Origin: DASUPK01 sp963724665
GTDB taxonomy: Bacteria > Actinomycetota > Thermoleophilia > Solirubrobacterales > 70-9
Length of the DNA stretch: 64,000 nt
Assembly: GCA_963724665.1 (NCBI GenBank)
Contig: CAVRVH010000012.1
Span: 930,001 to 994,000, forward strand
Direction: 5' to 3'
Position 1 is the stretch's first letter, and each line of letters starts with the position of its first letter. The position numbers and the translations under genes are program-made. Below, in pieces: positions 52,687 to 62,210 of the stretch. The notes under the pieces are model-generated. The model worked only from the letters and a program-made list of their open reading frames with translations, ran no database searches and had not been told where the DNA came from.

Positions 52687-54368
52687 ATCGAGGCGGCGAC
52701 CAGCACCCCCGCACCCAGCGCACCGGCCATCCCGGGGCCTCCGCCGTCGAGCTACGACGCGATCGTCGTGGGCGGGGGGCACAACGGTCTCACCACCGCC
52801 GCGTATCTGGCGCACTCAGGGCTCGACATTGTCGTGCTCGAGCGGCGGCCGATTCTCGGCGGCGCGTGCGTGACCGAGGAGGTCTGGCCGGGAGCCCGGG
52901 TCTCGCGGGCCTCCTACGTCGTCTCGATGCTGCAGCCGAAGATCGTCTCCGACCTGCGACTGCGCGCCTTCGGCTACCGGGCGGTCCCGCTCGACCCCGC
53001 CTATGCGGCGATGACGCCGGATGGGCCGATCTTCTTCTTCAACGAGCCCGAGCAGACCGCCGCCTCCATCGGCGCTCATTCGCGCAAGGACGGGGAGGTG
53101 TACGCGGACTTCGAGGACCTGTTCGAGCGAACGGCGGATTTCCTGCGTCCGATGCTCCTGCGCGAGCCGCCCGCCCTGGGCTCCCGTAACCCGCTCGACA
53201 TCGCGGCGCTCTTGCGCGAGGGAGGCCGCGCTGCCGGGCTCTCTCAGCGCGACGTGCACAACCTCGTCCGGATCTTCACGATGTCGGTCGGAGACCTGCT
53301 GGACGACTGGTTCGAGCACGACGCGGTCAAGGGCTCGATCGCCTCGAGCGGCGTGGTCGGCGTCTGGGCCGGCCCCCGCACGCCCGGCACCGCCTACAAC
53401 CTGCTGCACCACGCACTGGGTGAGCTCGACGGGATGCCGGGCGTCTGGGGCCAGGTGATCGGCGGGATGGGCGCAATCAGCCAGGCGATCGCCCGCTCGG
53501 CCGAGTCCGCCGGCGCCACGATCCGCACCGACGCCGAGGTGGCCTCCATCGACATTCGCGATGGGCGAACCGTGGGAGTCACCCTCGCGAACGGCGAGGA
53601 GATTCGCGCTCCCATCGTCGCCTCCGGAGCTCATCCGAGGACCACGATCCTCGACCTCGCCGGTGGCGAGAACTTCCCGCCAGAGATCGCCGAGGACATG
53701 CGGCGCTACCGGACGCGTGGCGCCTCGGTGAAGGTGAACATGGTGCTCTCCGAGCCGCCCCGGTATGAGGGCGTGACTGAGGAGCAGCACCGGATGCTGC
53801 ACATGACCGGGGTCAACCTCTGCCCCTCGATCGGCTACCTGGAGCGGGCCTGGCAGGACTGCCTCATGGGCCGGCCCGCGGCGGAGCCCTATGTCGAGGC
53901 CGAGCTGCCATCCGCGATCGACTCGAGCCTGACCGACGACGGCCGCTGGGTGATGACGATGTTCACGCAGTACGGCCCGCCCGATGAGGAGGCCTGGGAG
54001 GGCGACGCCCGCGAGCGCTACGGCGACGCCTGCGTCGAGCACCTGGCGCGGTACGCGCCCAACGTCCCGGACGCGATCGTCGAACGTGAGGTGCTGGCCC
54101 CGCCGGACCTCGAGAGAATCTTCGGGCTCCAGGGCGGGAACATCTTCCAGGGGGAGCAGGGCCTGGATCAGATGGGGTTCATGCGCCCGACCCCGGACCT
54201 CTCCCACTACGCGACGCCCGTGCACGGGCTCTACCTCTGCGGCGCCGGCACCCACCCGGGCGGTGGGGTGATGGCCGCCGCCGGGCACAACGCCGCCCGC
54301 CGCATCCTTCGCGACCGGCGCGTCGGTCGGCTGCGGGGCCAGCTGCGACGCCGAGCCGGCCGCCGCGC

Positions 54369-54396
<28 letters not shown>
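52687..54396 (+). CDS. Second phytoene-dehydrogenase-like FAD oxidoreductase (probable ATC start)
   Basis: 569 residues if it starts at ATC 52687. SYDAIVVGGGHNGLTTAAYLAHSGLDIVVLERRPILGGACVTEE and C-terminal LQGGNIFQGEQGLDQMGFMRPTPD...GLYLCGAGTHPGGGVMAAAGHNAARRIL place it with the 46494 paralogue. The first usual start codon, GTG 52768, lies inside the Rossmann strand and would delete it. There is no ATG, GTG, TTG or CTG between the in-frame stop at 52651 and 52768. The promoter puts transcription start within a few bases of ATC 52687. The last seven codons and stop (VVPAVVPN) are read from the att arm, so the native C-terminus was cut there. Confidence 0.82.
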
Positions 54397-54518
<122 letters not shown>

Positions 54519-54521
54519 TCC

Positions 54522-54549
54522 CAAGAGGGCCGCAGATGCGGTCCTCTTG
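54522..54549 (+). terminator. Hairpin after att repeat 6
   Basis: CAAGAGGGCCGC-AGAT-GCGGTCCTCTTG. Confidence 0.65.
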
Positions 54550-54591
54550 TGTTTCCGGATCAGCGCATCACGGCGGCGTGATTTCGTTGCG

Positions 54592-55362
54592 TTAGGCGAT
54601 CCGGGGCGTCCACCTGAAGGTGCGCGTCGCGAGAGCCAACCCCGTGATTCCCCAAATGGCCACGATCAGTAGATGATCGACGGCGATCCCGCTTCCGTGT
54701 GTCGCTACGAATGGCTCCAGTAGCGCCTGCGAGAGGTGGCGGATCGGGAACAGGTCGGCGACGTGGCGGAGGAACGGCGGGATCTGGCTCTCTGGCACGA
54801 ACACACCTGAGATGAAGTAGAGCGGCAGGACCATCAGGTTCGTCGCCGGCGCGGCGGCATCGGCCGCGCGGATCAGCGTCGAGACCGCGAAGCTGAGACA
54901 GCAGAACGAGGCGGCCCCGATGACTACGGCAACGATTAGCCCCGGCATGGTCGAGCCGGGAAGCTCGACTCCGTAACCGAGCCGCCCGATCGCCAGCAGA
55001 AGCCCCGACATCGCCAGTGCGACGAGGACGCCAACCGCAGCCCTGCTCGCGATCACCACGCCGGCGGGGACAGGCGTGGCACGGGCCCGCTTCAGCACAC
55101 CCGCCTCGCGCTGGGTGACGATCGCGACCGTCAGGTTGACGAAGCTCGCCGAGATGATCCCGAGGGTCATGATCCCCGGCACGTAATAGGTCGTGAGCTT
55201 GATCGCGCGGCCATCGACGATCGTCGAACCTTTGAAGATCGCGGCGAAGATCACCAGGAAGACAATCGGCAGCGCGATGGTGAAGGTCCGCGACTGCGGG
55301 TTCCGCCAAAAGACCATGAGGTCGGAGCGAAACTGGGTGGCGAGGAGATGCCGATCGATCAC
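54592..55362 (-). CDS. ABC-2 type exporter permease
   Basis: 256 residues from GTG 55362, which overlaps the ATPase stop (GTGA). Six membrane helices of the ABC-2/DrrB type: FTIALPIVFLVIFAAIF, YYVPGIMTLGIISASFVNLTVAIVTQREAGVLKRARATPVPAGVVIASRAAVGVLVALAMSGLLLAIG, IVAVVIGAASFCCLSFAVSTLI, NLMVLPLYFISGVFVPESQIPPFLRHVADLFPIRHLSQAL. The FxSGVFxP...PPFLR..ADLFPxxHL block is diagnostic. It forms an efflux pump with the next gene. Confidence 0.9.
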   Translation of the reverse strand: MIDRHLLATQFRSDLMVFWRNPQSRTFTIALPIVFLVIFAAIFKGSTIVDGRAIKLTTYYVPGIMTLGIISASFVNLTVAIVTQREAGVLKRARATPVPAGVVIASRAAVGVLVALAMSGLLLAIGRLGYGVELPGSTMPGLIVAVVIGAASFCCLSFAVSTLIRAADAAAPATNLMVLPLYFISGVFVPESQIPPFLRHVADLFPIRHLSQALLEPFVATHGSGIAVDHLLIVAIWGITGLALATRTFRWTPRIA

Positions 55363-56324
55363 AGGTCTCGCTCCGTCGTCTCGGTCAGCCGAAGGTAGAC
55401 GTCCTCCAGCGTCGGCCTGCCCACGGTCAGGTCTGCCAGCTCGCAACCATGCTCCAGCGCCCAGGCCCCGAGGTCGTGCAGCGCCTGCGCCGGATGCTCG
55501 TTTTGCAGGTGCAGGCGCCCGTCCCGCGCCTCGGCGCGGGTGGCGAGCTCAGCTGGCAAGGAGCTGATATCGACCCCGTGCGGCGGTGTGAACGAGATGT
55601 CGCTCGGGGCTTTATCGCGGCCGCCGAGCGTCTCCGGCGTGCCTTCGGAGACGATCCGGCCTGCGGAGATCACCGCCAGGCGATCGGCGAGCGCCTGTGC
55701 TTCCTCCATGTAGTGGGTGGTGAGGAACACCGTCTTGCCGAGGTCGCGGAGGTTCGAGATCACCTCCCATGCGTGATGACGAGCCGCGGGATCGAATCCG
55801 GTGGTGGGCTCGTCCAGGAAGACGAGCTCCGGGTCGCCGATCAGCGCCAGCGCCACGTCCAGGCGGCGCTGCTGTCCGCCCGACAGCCGCATCGCTCGCG
55901 AATCCCGGTCATTCTCCAATCCGACGAGCTCGATCGTCTCTCCGACTGGCCGCGGCCGCGGGTAGTAGCTGGCGTAGAGCTCGAGTAACTCGCCGACGGT
56001 GAGTTCGCCCGGCATCGTGCAGCTCTGCAGGACCACCCCGATCCTCGAGTGCCACTCGCGGCTTGCGTCCTGCGGGTCCTCCCCGAGCACGGTCACCGTG
56101 CCGCCAGTACGCGTGCGGTATCCCTCGAGGGTCTCCACGGTGACGGTCTTGCCGGCGCCATTGGGTCCCAGGAAGGCGAAGATCTCGCCCGCGTGGATCT
56201 CGAGGTCGATGCCTCGCACCACCTCCCGTTCCCCATAGGACTTACGCAGACCCCGGACGCTGATGACAGGCTCGCCCCTCGCACTCGGGCTCACGGGCGC
56301 GTCCATGCTTGCCGCGTTTGTCAC
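55359..56324 (-). CDS. ABC transporter ATPase (DrrA-like)
   Basis: 321 residues. Walker A LGPNGAGKTVTVETLEG, Q-loop VVLQSCTMPGELTVGE, signature LSGGQQRRLDVALALIGDPELVFLDEPTTGFDPAARH, H-loop LTTHYMEEAQALADR. The ~80-residue C-terminal extension after the ATPase core is typical of drug or antibiotic exporters. It is operonic with the ABC-2 permease by a 4-nt overlap. Substrate unknown. Confidence 0.92.
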   Translation of the reverse strand: MTNAASMDAPVSPSARGEPVISVRGLRKSYGEREVVRGIDLEIHAGEIFAFLGPNGAGKTVTVETLEGYRTRTGGTVTVLGEDPQDASREWHSRIGVVLQSCTMPGELTVGELLELYASYYPRPRPVGETIELVGLENDRDSRAMRLSGGQQRRLDVALALIGDPELVFLDEPTTGFDPAARHHAWEVISNLRDLGKTVFLTTHYMEEAQALADRLAVISAGRIVSEGTPETLGGRDKAPSDISFTPPHGVDISSLPAELATRAEARDGRLHLQNEHPAQALHDLGAWALEHGCELADLTVGRPTLEDVYLRLTETTERDL

Positions 56325-56413
56325 AGGTCATATTGAAGCCGCAACAGGGGTCAGCGGGGCGCCCTGCCGGTTCCCTGGAACCGGCGTGCGGAGGCCACTA
56401 GGCTGACATCGGA

Positions 56414-57496
56414 ATGGCCCTCGACGACCGGTTGGACCTGTACGAGGTGAAGGCGCAATTCGAGCGGTTCACCGAATGGCTCGACCTGGGGGAGATCGTC
56501 GCTGATCTGGGATTCCTGCGGCGGGCGCGACGAACGCTGCTGCCCCTGCCGCTGATCGACCGACCCGTGCCGGTTGACGCTTCGGCGCACCTGGATCCGT
56601 TCCGCTCGCGACCGGTGCCGGAGTTTCAGGGCAAGCGGATCGCATTGGTCGCCTCGGGCGGCGGCGGGGCGGCCGTGGCCCTCGCGGGGGTGAAGCGCGC
56701 CTTCGAGGAGGCGGGAGTCGAGCCGGCCGAGATCATCGGGTGCTCGGGCGGCGCGATCTGGGGCTCGATGTGGGCGGCGGGGATGAGCTCCGACGAGATG
56801 ACGGACTTCTCGCTCTCCTGGCGGCCGGAGGACTACCTGGACATCCAGTGGCTGAGGCTGCCACGGTTCGCCCTCTCGGCGCTCAGAGGGTTCTCGGGGC
56901 TGGCGAAGGGGGAGGCGATCGAACGCCTCTTCGACACGCGGCTGACGAGGATGCCGTGCGGGGAGACGCCGATTCCGATCACGACCATCGTCTACAACAT
57001 GGACCTCGGCAGGGTCGAGTACTTCGGGTCGAGGCGCACCTCCGAGGTCTCCATCGGCCACCTCGTCCGCGTGGCGATCGCGCTGCCCCTGTTCATCGAA
57101 TCGGTTTCCGTACGCGGCCATCTCTACGTGGACGGGGGGATCATCGAGAACTGGCCGGCACAGCCGGCGATCGAAGCCGGTGACCGGTTCGACCACGTGA
57201 TCGGCGTCAACCTGATGCTGCCCAAGGGCTTCGAGCCCCGGGACATAAGCGGTTGGCCGGATAGGACCGGCGGCCTGCTGCAGGCGAGCCGACAGCTGCA
57301 GCAGGGCTACCACCTCGAATTGGCGCGGCGGGCGAAGGACGAGCTGGGGGAGAAGCTGAAGCTGATCGAGCCGATCGACGAGGCGGAGATCCGAGGCGTC
57401 TCGTTCTACGACCTCTTCCTGGACCGGACCCAGTGGCCGCGGCTGATCAAGCAAGGCTACGAGTCGGCGACCCGGGTGCTGCAGGGCTTCCGCTGA
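56414..57496 (+). CDS. Patatin-like phospholipase
   Basis: 360 residues. The oxyanion loop is SGGGGAAVALAGVKRAFEEAG, the nucleophile elbow GCSGGAIWG (GxSxG, Ser near residue 115) and the catalytic Asp is in YVDGGIIENWP. The N-terminal ~75 residues are an extension. It hydrolyses acyl esters of lipids. It heads a plus-strand set with an alpha/beta hydrolase and a glycerophosphodiester phosphodiesterase, suggesting stepwise lipid breakdown. Confidence 0.92.
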   Translation: MALDDRLDLYEVKAQFERFTEWLDLGEIVADLGFLRRARRTLLPLPLIDRPVPVDASAHLDPFRSRPVPEFQGKRIALVASGGGGAAVALAGVKRAFEEAGVEPAEIIGCSGGAIWGSMWAAGMSSDEMTDFSLSWRPEDYLDIQWLRLPRFALSALRGFSGLAKGEAIERLFDTRLTRMPCGETPIPITTIVYNMDLGRVEYFGSRRTSEVSIGHLVRVAIALPLFIESVSVRGHLYVDGGIIENWPAQPAIEAGDRFDHVIGVNLMLPKGFEPRDISGWPDRTGGLLQASRQLQQGYHLELARRAKDELGEKLKLIEPIDEAEIRGVSFYDLFLDRTQWPRLIKQGYESATRVLQGFR

Positions 57497-57537
57497 GCCC
57501 TCGTCGCAGCGACGCGCAGGGGCTCCATACTCTGCAC

Positions 57538-58728
57538 ATGGCAGTTGTCGACGCCGAAGAGCGGCCGACACCCGAGAGCCGCCCTCCCGCCGGGCTCACC
57601 GCCCTGATCGAGCGCTTCGACCCCGATGTGATCGATGTGCCCAGCGGCTCGGCGCGCATCCGCCTGGCCGTCGATGGCGAGGGCGAATGGGACGCGGTGA
57701 TCGATGACGGCGCGATCCAGTTGCAGCCGGCGAGCGACCGCGAGGCCGACGCCCTGTTGAGCGCCGACTGGGCAACCTGGGAGGAGATCGCGCGTGACGT
57801 GCGTGGTGGAATGGTGGCCTTCCGCGAGCGCCGCCTCAGCGTCCGCCAGAACCTGCACCTCGGCGTCGGCTTCCTTGCCGCCACCAGTGCCATAGCCGAC
57901 GAGCGCCGGCTTCGGTTCGAATCCGTCGGCACGCGGCTCGGCAAGATCTCGACGCTCTCAGCGGGTGAGGGCGATCCCGTGATCTGTGTGCACGGCCTCG
58001 GCGCCACCAAGGCCTCCTTCCTCCCAACCGTCGCCGCGCTCGCCGAGCACTATCGCGTGATCGCGATGGACCTACCGGGGTTCGGCGATTCCGACAAGCC
58101 GCTCGGCGCCCCCTATGACGCTCCCTACTTCGCTCGCGCGATCGAGGCCCTGCTCGACGAGCTGGAGATCGAGCGCGCCCACCTGGTCGGCAACAGCATG
58201 GGCGGGCGCGTGGCGATCGAGCTGGGGCTGCTGCAACCCGAGCGCACTGGGCGAATGGCCCTGCTCTGCCCGGCGCTCGCGTGGTTGCGAAGTCGCCGCT
58301 GGCGGTGGCTGCTCCAGGCACCGCTTCCCATGCTCGGCCTGATCCAGCCGGCGCCGCGCGTGATCACCGAACCGATCGTCCGCAACCTGGTTCCGGGTGG
58401 CAAGGACGGCTGGTCGGCCGCGGGCGTGGATGAGTTCCTGCGCTCCTATCTCACCCCGCGCGGTCGGGTCGCGTTCTACGAGGCGGCACGGAACGTCTAT
58501 CTCGACGAGCCGCTCGGCGAACGCGGCTTCTGGAGTCGCCTCGCCCAGATGTCGCCCCGGACGCTGTTCATCTGGGGTCGCCACGATCAGGTCGTGCCGC
58601 TGGGCTTCAGGAAGCACGTCGAGCGGGCACTGCCCGCGGCGCGTCACCTGGAGCTCGACTGCGGCCACGTGCCGCAGCTCGAGGCACCGAAGCAGACGCA
58701 CGACGCGATCCGGGGGTTCTTCGCCTGA
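57538..58728 (+). CDS. Alpha/beta hydrolase with N-terminal SCP2-like domain
   Basis: 396 residues from ATG 57538. Residues ~15-110 (LTALIERFDPDVIDVPSGSARIRLAVDGEGEWDAVIDDGAIQLQPASDREADALLSADWATWEEIARDVRGGMVAFRERRLSVRQNLHLGVGFLAA) resemble a sterol-carrier-protein-2 lipid-binding domain. Then a hydrolase: VHGLGATKASFLPTV, MDLPGFGDSDKP, nucleophile GNSMGG, acid WGRHDQVVP and His GHVPQLEAP. The fusion suggests the lipid substrate is bound by the N-domain. It is 41 bp after the patatin gene. Confidence 0.9.
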   Translation: MAVVDAEERPTPESRPPAGLTALIERFDPDVIDVPSGSARIRLAVDGEGEWDAVIDDGAIQLQPASDREADALLSADWATWEEIARDVRGGMVAFRERRLSVRQNLHLGVGFLAATSAIADERRLRFESVGTRLGKISTLSAGEGDPVICVHGLGATKASFLPTVAALAEHYRVIAMDLPGFGDSDKPLGAPYDAPYFARAIEALLDELEIERAHLVGNSMGGRVAIELGLLQPERTGRMALLCPALAWLRSRRWRWLLQAPLPMLGLIQPAPRVITEPIVRNLVPGGKDGWSAAGVDEFLRSYLTPRGRVAFYEAARNVYLDEPLGERGFWSRLAQMSPRTLFIWGRHDQVVPLGFRKHVERALPAARHLELDCGHVPQLEAPKQTHDAIRGFFA

Positions 58729-59384
58729 TGACCATTCTGATCGGACACGGCGGTGCGAGCGCGATCGCCCCGGCGAACACGATCGCATCGTTCGACGCAG
58801 CCCGGCGAGCGGGTGTCGACATGATCGAGTTCGACGTCCGGCCGCGGGGATCGCGGCTGCTGGTGGCGCACCTCGCTCCCCAGGCTCGCCGGCGTGGGTG
58901 CCTGACCCTCGACGACGCCCTCGACCACCTCGCGGAGCCGCGCTTCTCCCAGATCGCCCTGAACGTGGACGTGAAGGGCCGGGGCTGTGAGTCGGCGCTC
59001 GTGGCGATGCTGCGCCGGCGCGGCCTACTGGAGCGCTCCCTGATCTCATCCCAGTCGGCGGACATCGTCGAGGCGGTGCGGGCGGTCGCCGCCAATGCCC
59101 GGACCGCGATCTCGATTGGCGGATACGTCTCCCGCCGCGCCAACCGCTGGCACCCGCGTGCCTGGCGTGAGCGGTTGCTGCACGAGCTCGCTGCCGGACG
59201 CTTCGGCGACGTGATGCTGCACCACACGCTCGTGGAAGCTGAGATCGCGGATGCCATCGGGCGACTCGGTCGCCGGCTGTTCGCCTGGACCGTCGACGAG
59301 CCGGCGCTGTTCGCGAGGATCGCCGATCTCGGCGTCGCCGGTGTGGCGACGAATGACCCTGCGCGGCTGCGGGCGGCATCCTGA
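58728..59384 (+). CDS. Glycerophosphodiester phosphodiesterase-family protein
   Basis: 218 residues; the ATG overlaps the preceding stop (TGATG). GHGGASAIAPANTIASFDAARRAGVDMIEFDVRPRGSRLLVAH is the GDPD signature (HGG, PANT, E-x-D). The canonical H-x-G in the DxxH motif appears as VRPRGSRLLVAHLA, so the second catalytic His is not as usual. VDVKGRGCESAL and TVDEPALFARIADLGVAGVATNDPARLR complete the TIM-barrel end. It would release glycerol-3-phosphate from deacylated phospholipids, fitting the two upstream hydrolases. Confidence 0.87.
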   Translation: MTILIGHGGASAIAPANTIASFDAARRAGVDMIEFDVRPRGSRLLVAHLAPQARRRGCLTLDDALDHLAEPRFSQIALNVDVKGRGCESALVAMLRRRGLLERSLISSQSADIVEAVRAVAANARTAISIGGYVSRRANRWHPRAWRERLLHELAAGRFGDVMLHHTLVEAEIADAIGRLGRRLFAWTVDEPALFARIADLGVAGVATNDPARLRAAS

Positions 59385-59386
59385 CC

Positions 59387-59412
59387 CAAGGGCCCTCGAA
59401 AGAGGGCCAATG
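59387..59412. terminator. Hairpin between convergent genes
   Basis: AAGGGCCCTC-GAAA-GAGGGCC, a shortened relative of the tRNA-fMet hairpin, placed between the GDPD and carbamate kinase stops. Confidence 0.5.
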
Positions 59413-59423
59413 TCGCCCTTCCT

Positions 59424-60347
59424 CTAGCCCTTTACGTCGGCCCTAATCCGGGTCCCGCATTCGCCTCCCAGGATCCCGGCTGCGTCCTCGAGGGCGCCGA
59501 TCGCAGCCAGGCGCCCGCCCGCCTCCGCGAACCGGCAGGCGGCCTCTACCTTCGGGCCCATCGACCCCGGGTCCCAGCTCATCCCACGCAGATTGGCGGC
59601 CGAGGACTCACCGAGCGGCATCGCCTCAGGCGTGCCCCAGCCGGTCTCTACAGCCGCGACGTCGGTGAGCAGCAGCAGGGCGTCCGCCTCGAGCTCGCGG
59701 GCAAGCAGCGCCGCGGCGAGATCCTTGTCGATCACCGCCTCCGCTCCTCCGAGCCGCCCCTCGTCGTCCGCAACCACGGGAATCCCGCCGCCGCCGACGC
59801 AGACGACCAGCACGCCCGCCTCGAGCAGCAGCCGGATCGTGGCCAGCTCTACGATGCCGCGCGGTTCCGGTGAGGCGACCACCCGGCGATAGCGATCGCC
59901 GTCCGGTGCGATCGCCCACCCGCGCTCCTCCCGCAGGCGCTCCGCCCGCTCACGCTCATAAAGCGGGCCGATCGGCTTGGTCGGCCGGTCGAAGGCGGAG
60001 TCGGCGCTGTCGACGAGGACCTGCGTGAGCAGGGTGGCCACGGGCCTCCCGCCGAGTTCGTTCTGCAGCCCTTGTTCGAGTAGGTAGCCGATCATCCCTT
60101 CGCTCTCGGCGCCGAGGACGTCGAGCGGATACGGGGTGACCTCGGGATAGGCCTCACTCTGCAGCGCTAGCAGGCCGACCTGGGGACCATTGCCATGAGT
60201 GACGACCACGTCGTGCGTGCGCGCGACCTCCGCTACCGCGGCGACCGCCGCCGCGACGTTCCGGCGCTGGGTCACCGCATCGGCCGCCTGGCCGCGGCGC
60301 AGGAGAGCGTTCCCGCCCAGCGCCATGACAACGAGTTCGCTTGTCAC
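59424..60347 (-). CDS. arcC: Carbamate kinase
   Basis: 307 residues from GTG 60347. VVMALGGNALL, VTHGNGPQVGLLALQSEAYPEV, PIGPLYERERAERL, VRRVVASPEPRGIVELATIRLLLEAG and VIDKDLAAALLARELEADALLLLTDVAAVETGWGTPEA are carbamate-kinase signatures of the amino-acid-kinase fold. It makes ATP from carbamoyl phosphate, usually after arginine, agmatine or purine breakdown, but no deiminase or carbamoyltransferase is present here. It is divergent from the cyclic-2,3-DPG-synthetase-like gene by only 22 bp. Confidence 0.93.
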   Translation of the reverse strand: MTSELVVMALGGNALLRRGQAADAVTQRRNVAAAVAAVAEVARTHDVVVTHGNGPQVGLLALQSEAYPEVTPYPLDVLGAESEGMIGYLLEQGLQNELGGRPVATLLTQVLVDSADSAFDRPTKPIGPLYERERAERLREERGWAIAPDGDRYRRVVASPEPRGIVELATIRLLLEAGVLVVCVGGGGIPVVADDEGRLGGAEAVIDKDLAAALLARELEADALLLLTDVAAVETGWGTPEAMPLGESSAANLRGMSWDPGSMGPKVEAACRFAEAGGRLAAIGALEDAAGILGGECGTRIRADVKG

Positions 60348-60369
60348 ACGCAGGTTCTATCGTCTGCGC

Positions 60370-61695
60370 GTGCCACGAAGGCTGATCCTCATGGGCGCGG
60401 GCGGGCGGGACTTCCACAACTTCAACGTGGTCTACCGCGATGACCCCGACGCCGAGGTGGTGGCGTTCACGGCCGCGCAGATTCCGGGGATCGAGGGCCG
60501 CACCTATCCGCCGGAGCTGGCCGGGGCACGCTACCCCGAGGGGATCCCGATCCGCGCCGAAAAGGAGCTGCCTTCGTTGATCGCGGAGCACCGCGTGGAT
60601 GAGGTGGTCTTCGCCTACTCGGATCTCTCCTACACCGAGGTGATGCGGAAGGCGGCGATCTGCGAAGCGGCGGGCGCTGACTTCACGTTGCTCGGTCCAC
60701 GGTCGACGATGCTCGAGAGCAAGAAGCCGGTGCTTGCCGTCTGCGCCGTGCGGACTGGCGCCGGGAAGAGCCAAACGAGCCGAGAGATCGGCCGCATCCT
60801 GCTCGAGGCCGGTCTGCGGGTTGCTCTGCTGCGCCATCCGATGCCGTACCACGACCTCGATCGGATCGCGGTCCAGCGCTTCGGAGGATTGGCCGACATT
60901 GACCAATCGAACCCGACGGTCGAGGAGCGCGAGGAGTACGAGCGGCCGGTGGAGATGGGGATCGTCGTCTACGCGGGCGTCGACTATCGCGAGATCCTTG
61001 TTCGAGCCGAGAGGGATGCGGAGGTGATCATCTGGGACGGCGGCAATAACGACCTGCCCTTCATCCGACCCGATCTGCTGCTGGTCGTTGTCGACCCCCT
61101 CCGGGCCGGCGACGAGCTCAACTATCACCCGGGCGAGGTGAACCTGCGAATGGCGGATGTCGTCATCGTCAACAAGGTCGATAGCGCCACCGACGACCAG
61201 GTCCGCCAGGCGCTGGAGGACATCGCCCTGGCGAATCCCGACGCCGCCGTGATCGAGGCCGCTTCGCCAGTGTCGCTGGCGGAAGGTCCCTCGCTCGCCG
61301 GAAAGACCGTGCTTGTGGTCGAGGACGGCCCAAGCATCACCCACGGCGGGATGAGCTTCGGCGCCGGGACGGTGGCCGCAGGGCAGGCGGGCGTCGGAAC
61401 CCAGATCGACCCGCGGCCCTTCGCCGTGGGATCGATCGCGGAGACATACCGTCGCTTCCCGCACATCGGACCGGTCCTGCCCGCGATGGGGTACTCACAC
61501 GAGCAGCTGCATGAGCTCGAGCGGACGATCAACGCGACTGACTGCGACGCGGTGATCGGCGGCACTCCAATTGACCTCGCGCGTCTCATCAGGTCCGATC
61601 ATCCGATCCGGCGCGCCTCCTACGAGTTCGAGCAGCGCAGCGGCCCGACCATGAAGGAAGTGCTCTCGGGCGTCGTCGATCTGGGAGCCCGCTGA
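60370..61695 (+). CDS. Cyclic 2,3-diphosphoglycerate synthetase-like GTP/ATP-binding protein
   Basis: 441 residues from GTG 60370. LILMGAGGRDFHNFNVVYRDDPDAEVVAFTAAQIPGIEGRTYPPELAG is the N-terminal Rossmann-like domain, followed by a P-loop AVRTGAGKSQTSREIGRILLEAG and switch-like IIWDGGNNDLPFI, IVNKVDSA (NKxD). This architecture is annotated in bacteria as a homologue of the archaeal cyclic 2,3-diphosphoglycerate synthetase, though bacterial substrates are not established. The divergent carbamate kinase gene suggests a joint role with carbamoyl phosphate or related acyl phosphate chemistry, an inference. Confidence 0.83.
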   Translation: MPRRLILMGAGGRDFHNFNVVYRDDPDAEVVAFTAAQIPGIEGRTYPPELAGARYPEGIPIRAEKELPSLIAEHRVDEVVFAYSDLSYTEVMRKAAICEAAGADFTLLGPRSTMLESKKPVLAVCAVRTGAGKSQTSREIGRILLEAGLRVALLRHPMPYHDLDRIAVQRFGGLADIDQSNPTVEEREEYERPVEMGIVVYAGVDYREILVRAERDAEVIIWDGGNNDLPFIRPDLLLVVVDPLRAGDELNYHPGEVNLRMADVVIVNKVDSATDDQVRQALEDIALANPDAAVIEAASPVSLAEGPSLAGKTVLVVEDGPSITHGGMSFGAGTVAAGQAGVGTQIDPRPFAVGSIAETYRRFPHIGPVLPAMGYSHEQLHELERTINATDCDAVIGGTPIDLARLIRSDHPIRRASYEFEQRSGPTMKEVLSGVVDLGAR

Positions 61696-61750
61696 GCCAC
61701 TTACGCCGCAGCTCCTCGCTGACCGCCTCCTGCCTGGTATGGGCTTCCGG

Positions 61751-61898
<148 letters not shown>

Positions 61899-61901
61899 TC
61901 A

Positions 61902-61929
61902 CGAAAGGCCCGCGCAAGCGGGCCTTTCG
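61902..61929 (+). terminator. Hairpin after att repeat 7
   Basis: CGAAAGGCCCGC-GCAA-GCGGGCCTTTCG. Confidence 0.65.
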
Positions 61930-62047
61930 TCTTTGCGGGAAGGAGCCGGCATCCCTTCGAGGTTCCAGCGGGGTACCAAAGCCTCGTTGCTCTGCATCCG
62001 AAGGGTTTCTCAGGTTGGACTAGAGCCTGGCCGAGGCGCAACTTGAG

Positions 62048-62077
62048 AACCGCTGCTTTGCATGGAAAGCAGCGGTT
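62048..62077 (+). repeat. Double-hairpin repeat, copy 13 (single perfect hairpin)
   Basis: AACCGCTGCTTT-GCATGG-AAAGCAGCGGTT, a 12-bp stem, the longest in the set. The 313-bp gap 61899-62210 holds this and no gene. Confidence 0.8.
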
Positions 62078-62210
62078 CCGTCGGTCGCTCCGTGTGAACC
62101 GCGATTCGACCTCCGTGGCGAACACGGAGTCAAGATCGATGGATACGGCTGATGATTCTTCGCCTTGCGGGGGCGAGGCTCGACTTAACCTCAACAAAGG
62201 AGCTTGAGTC

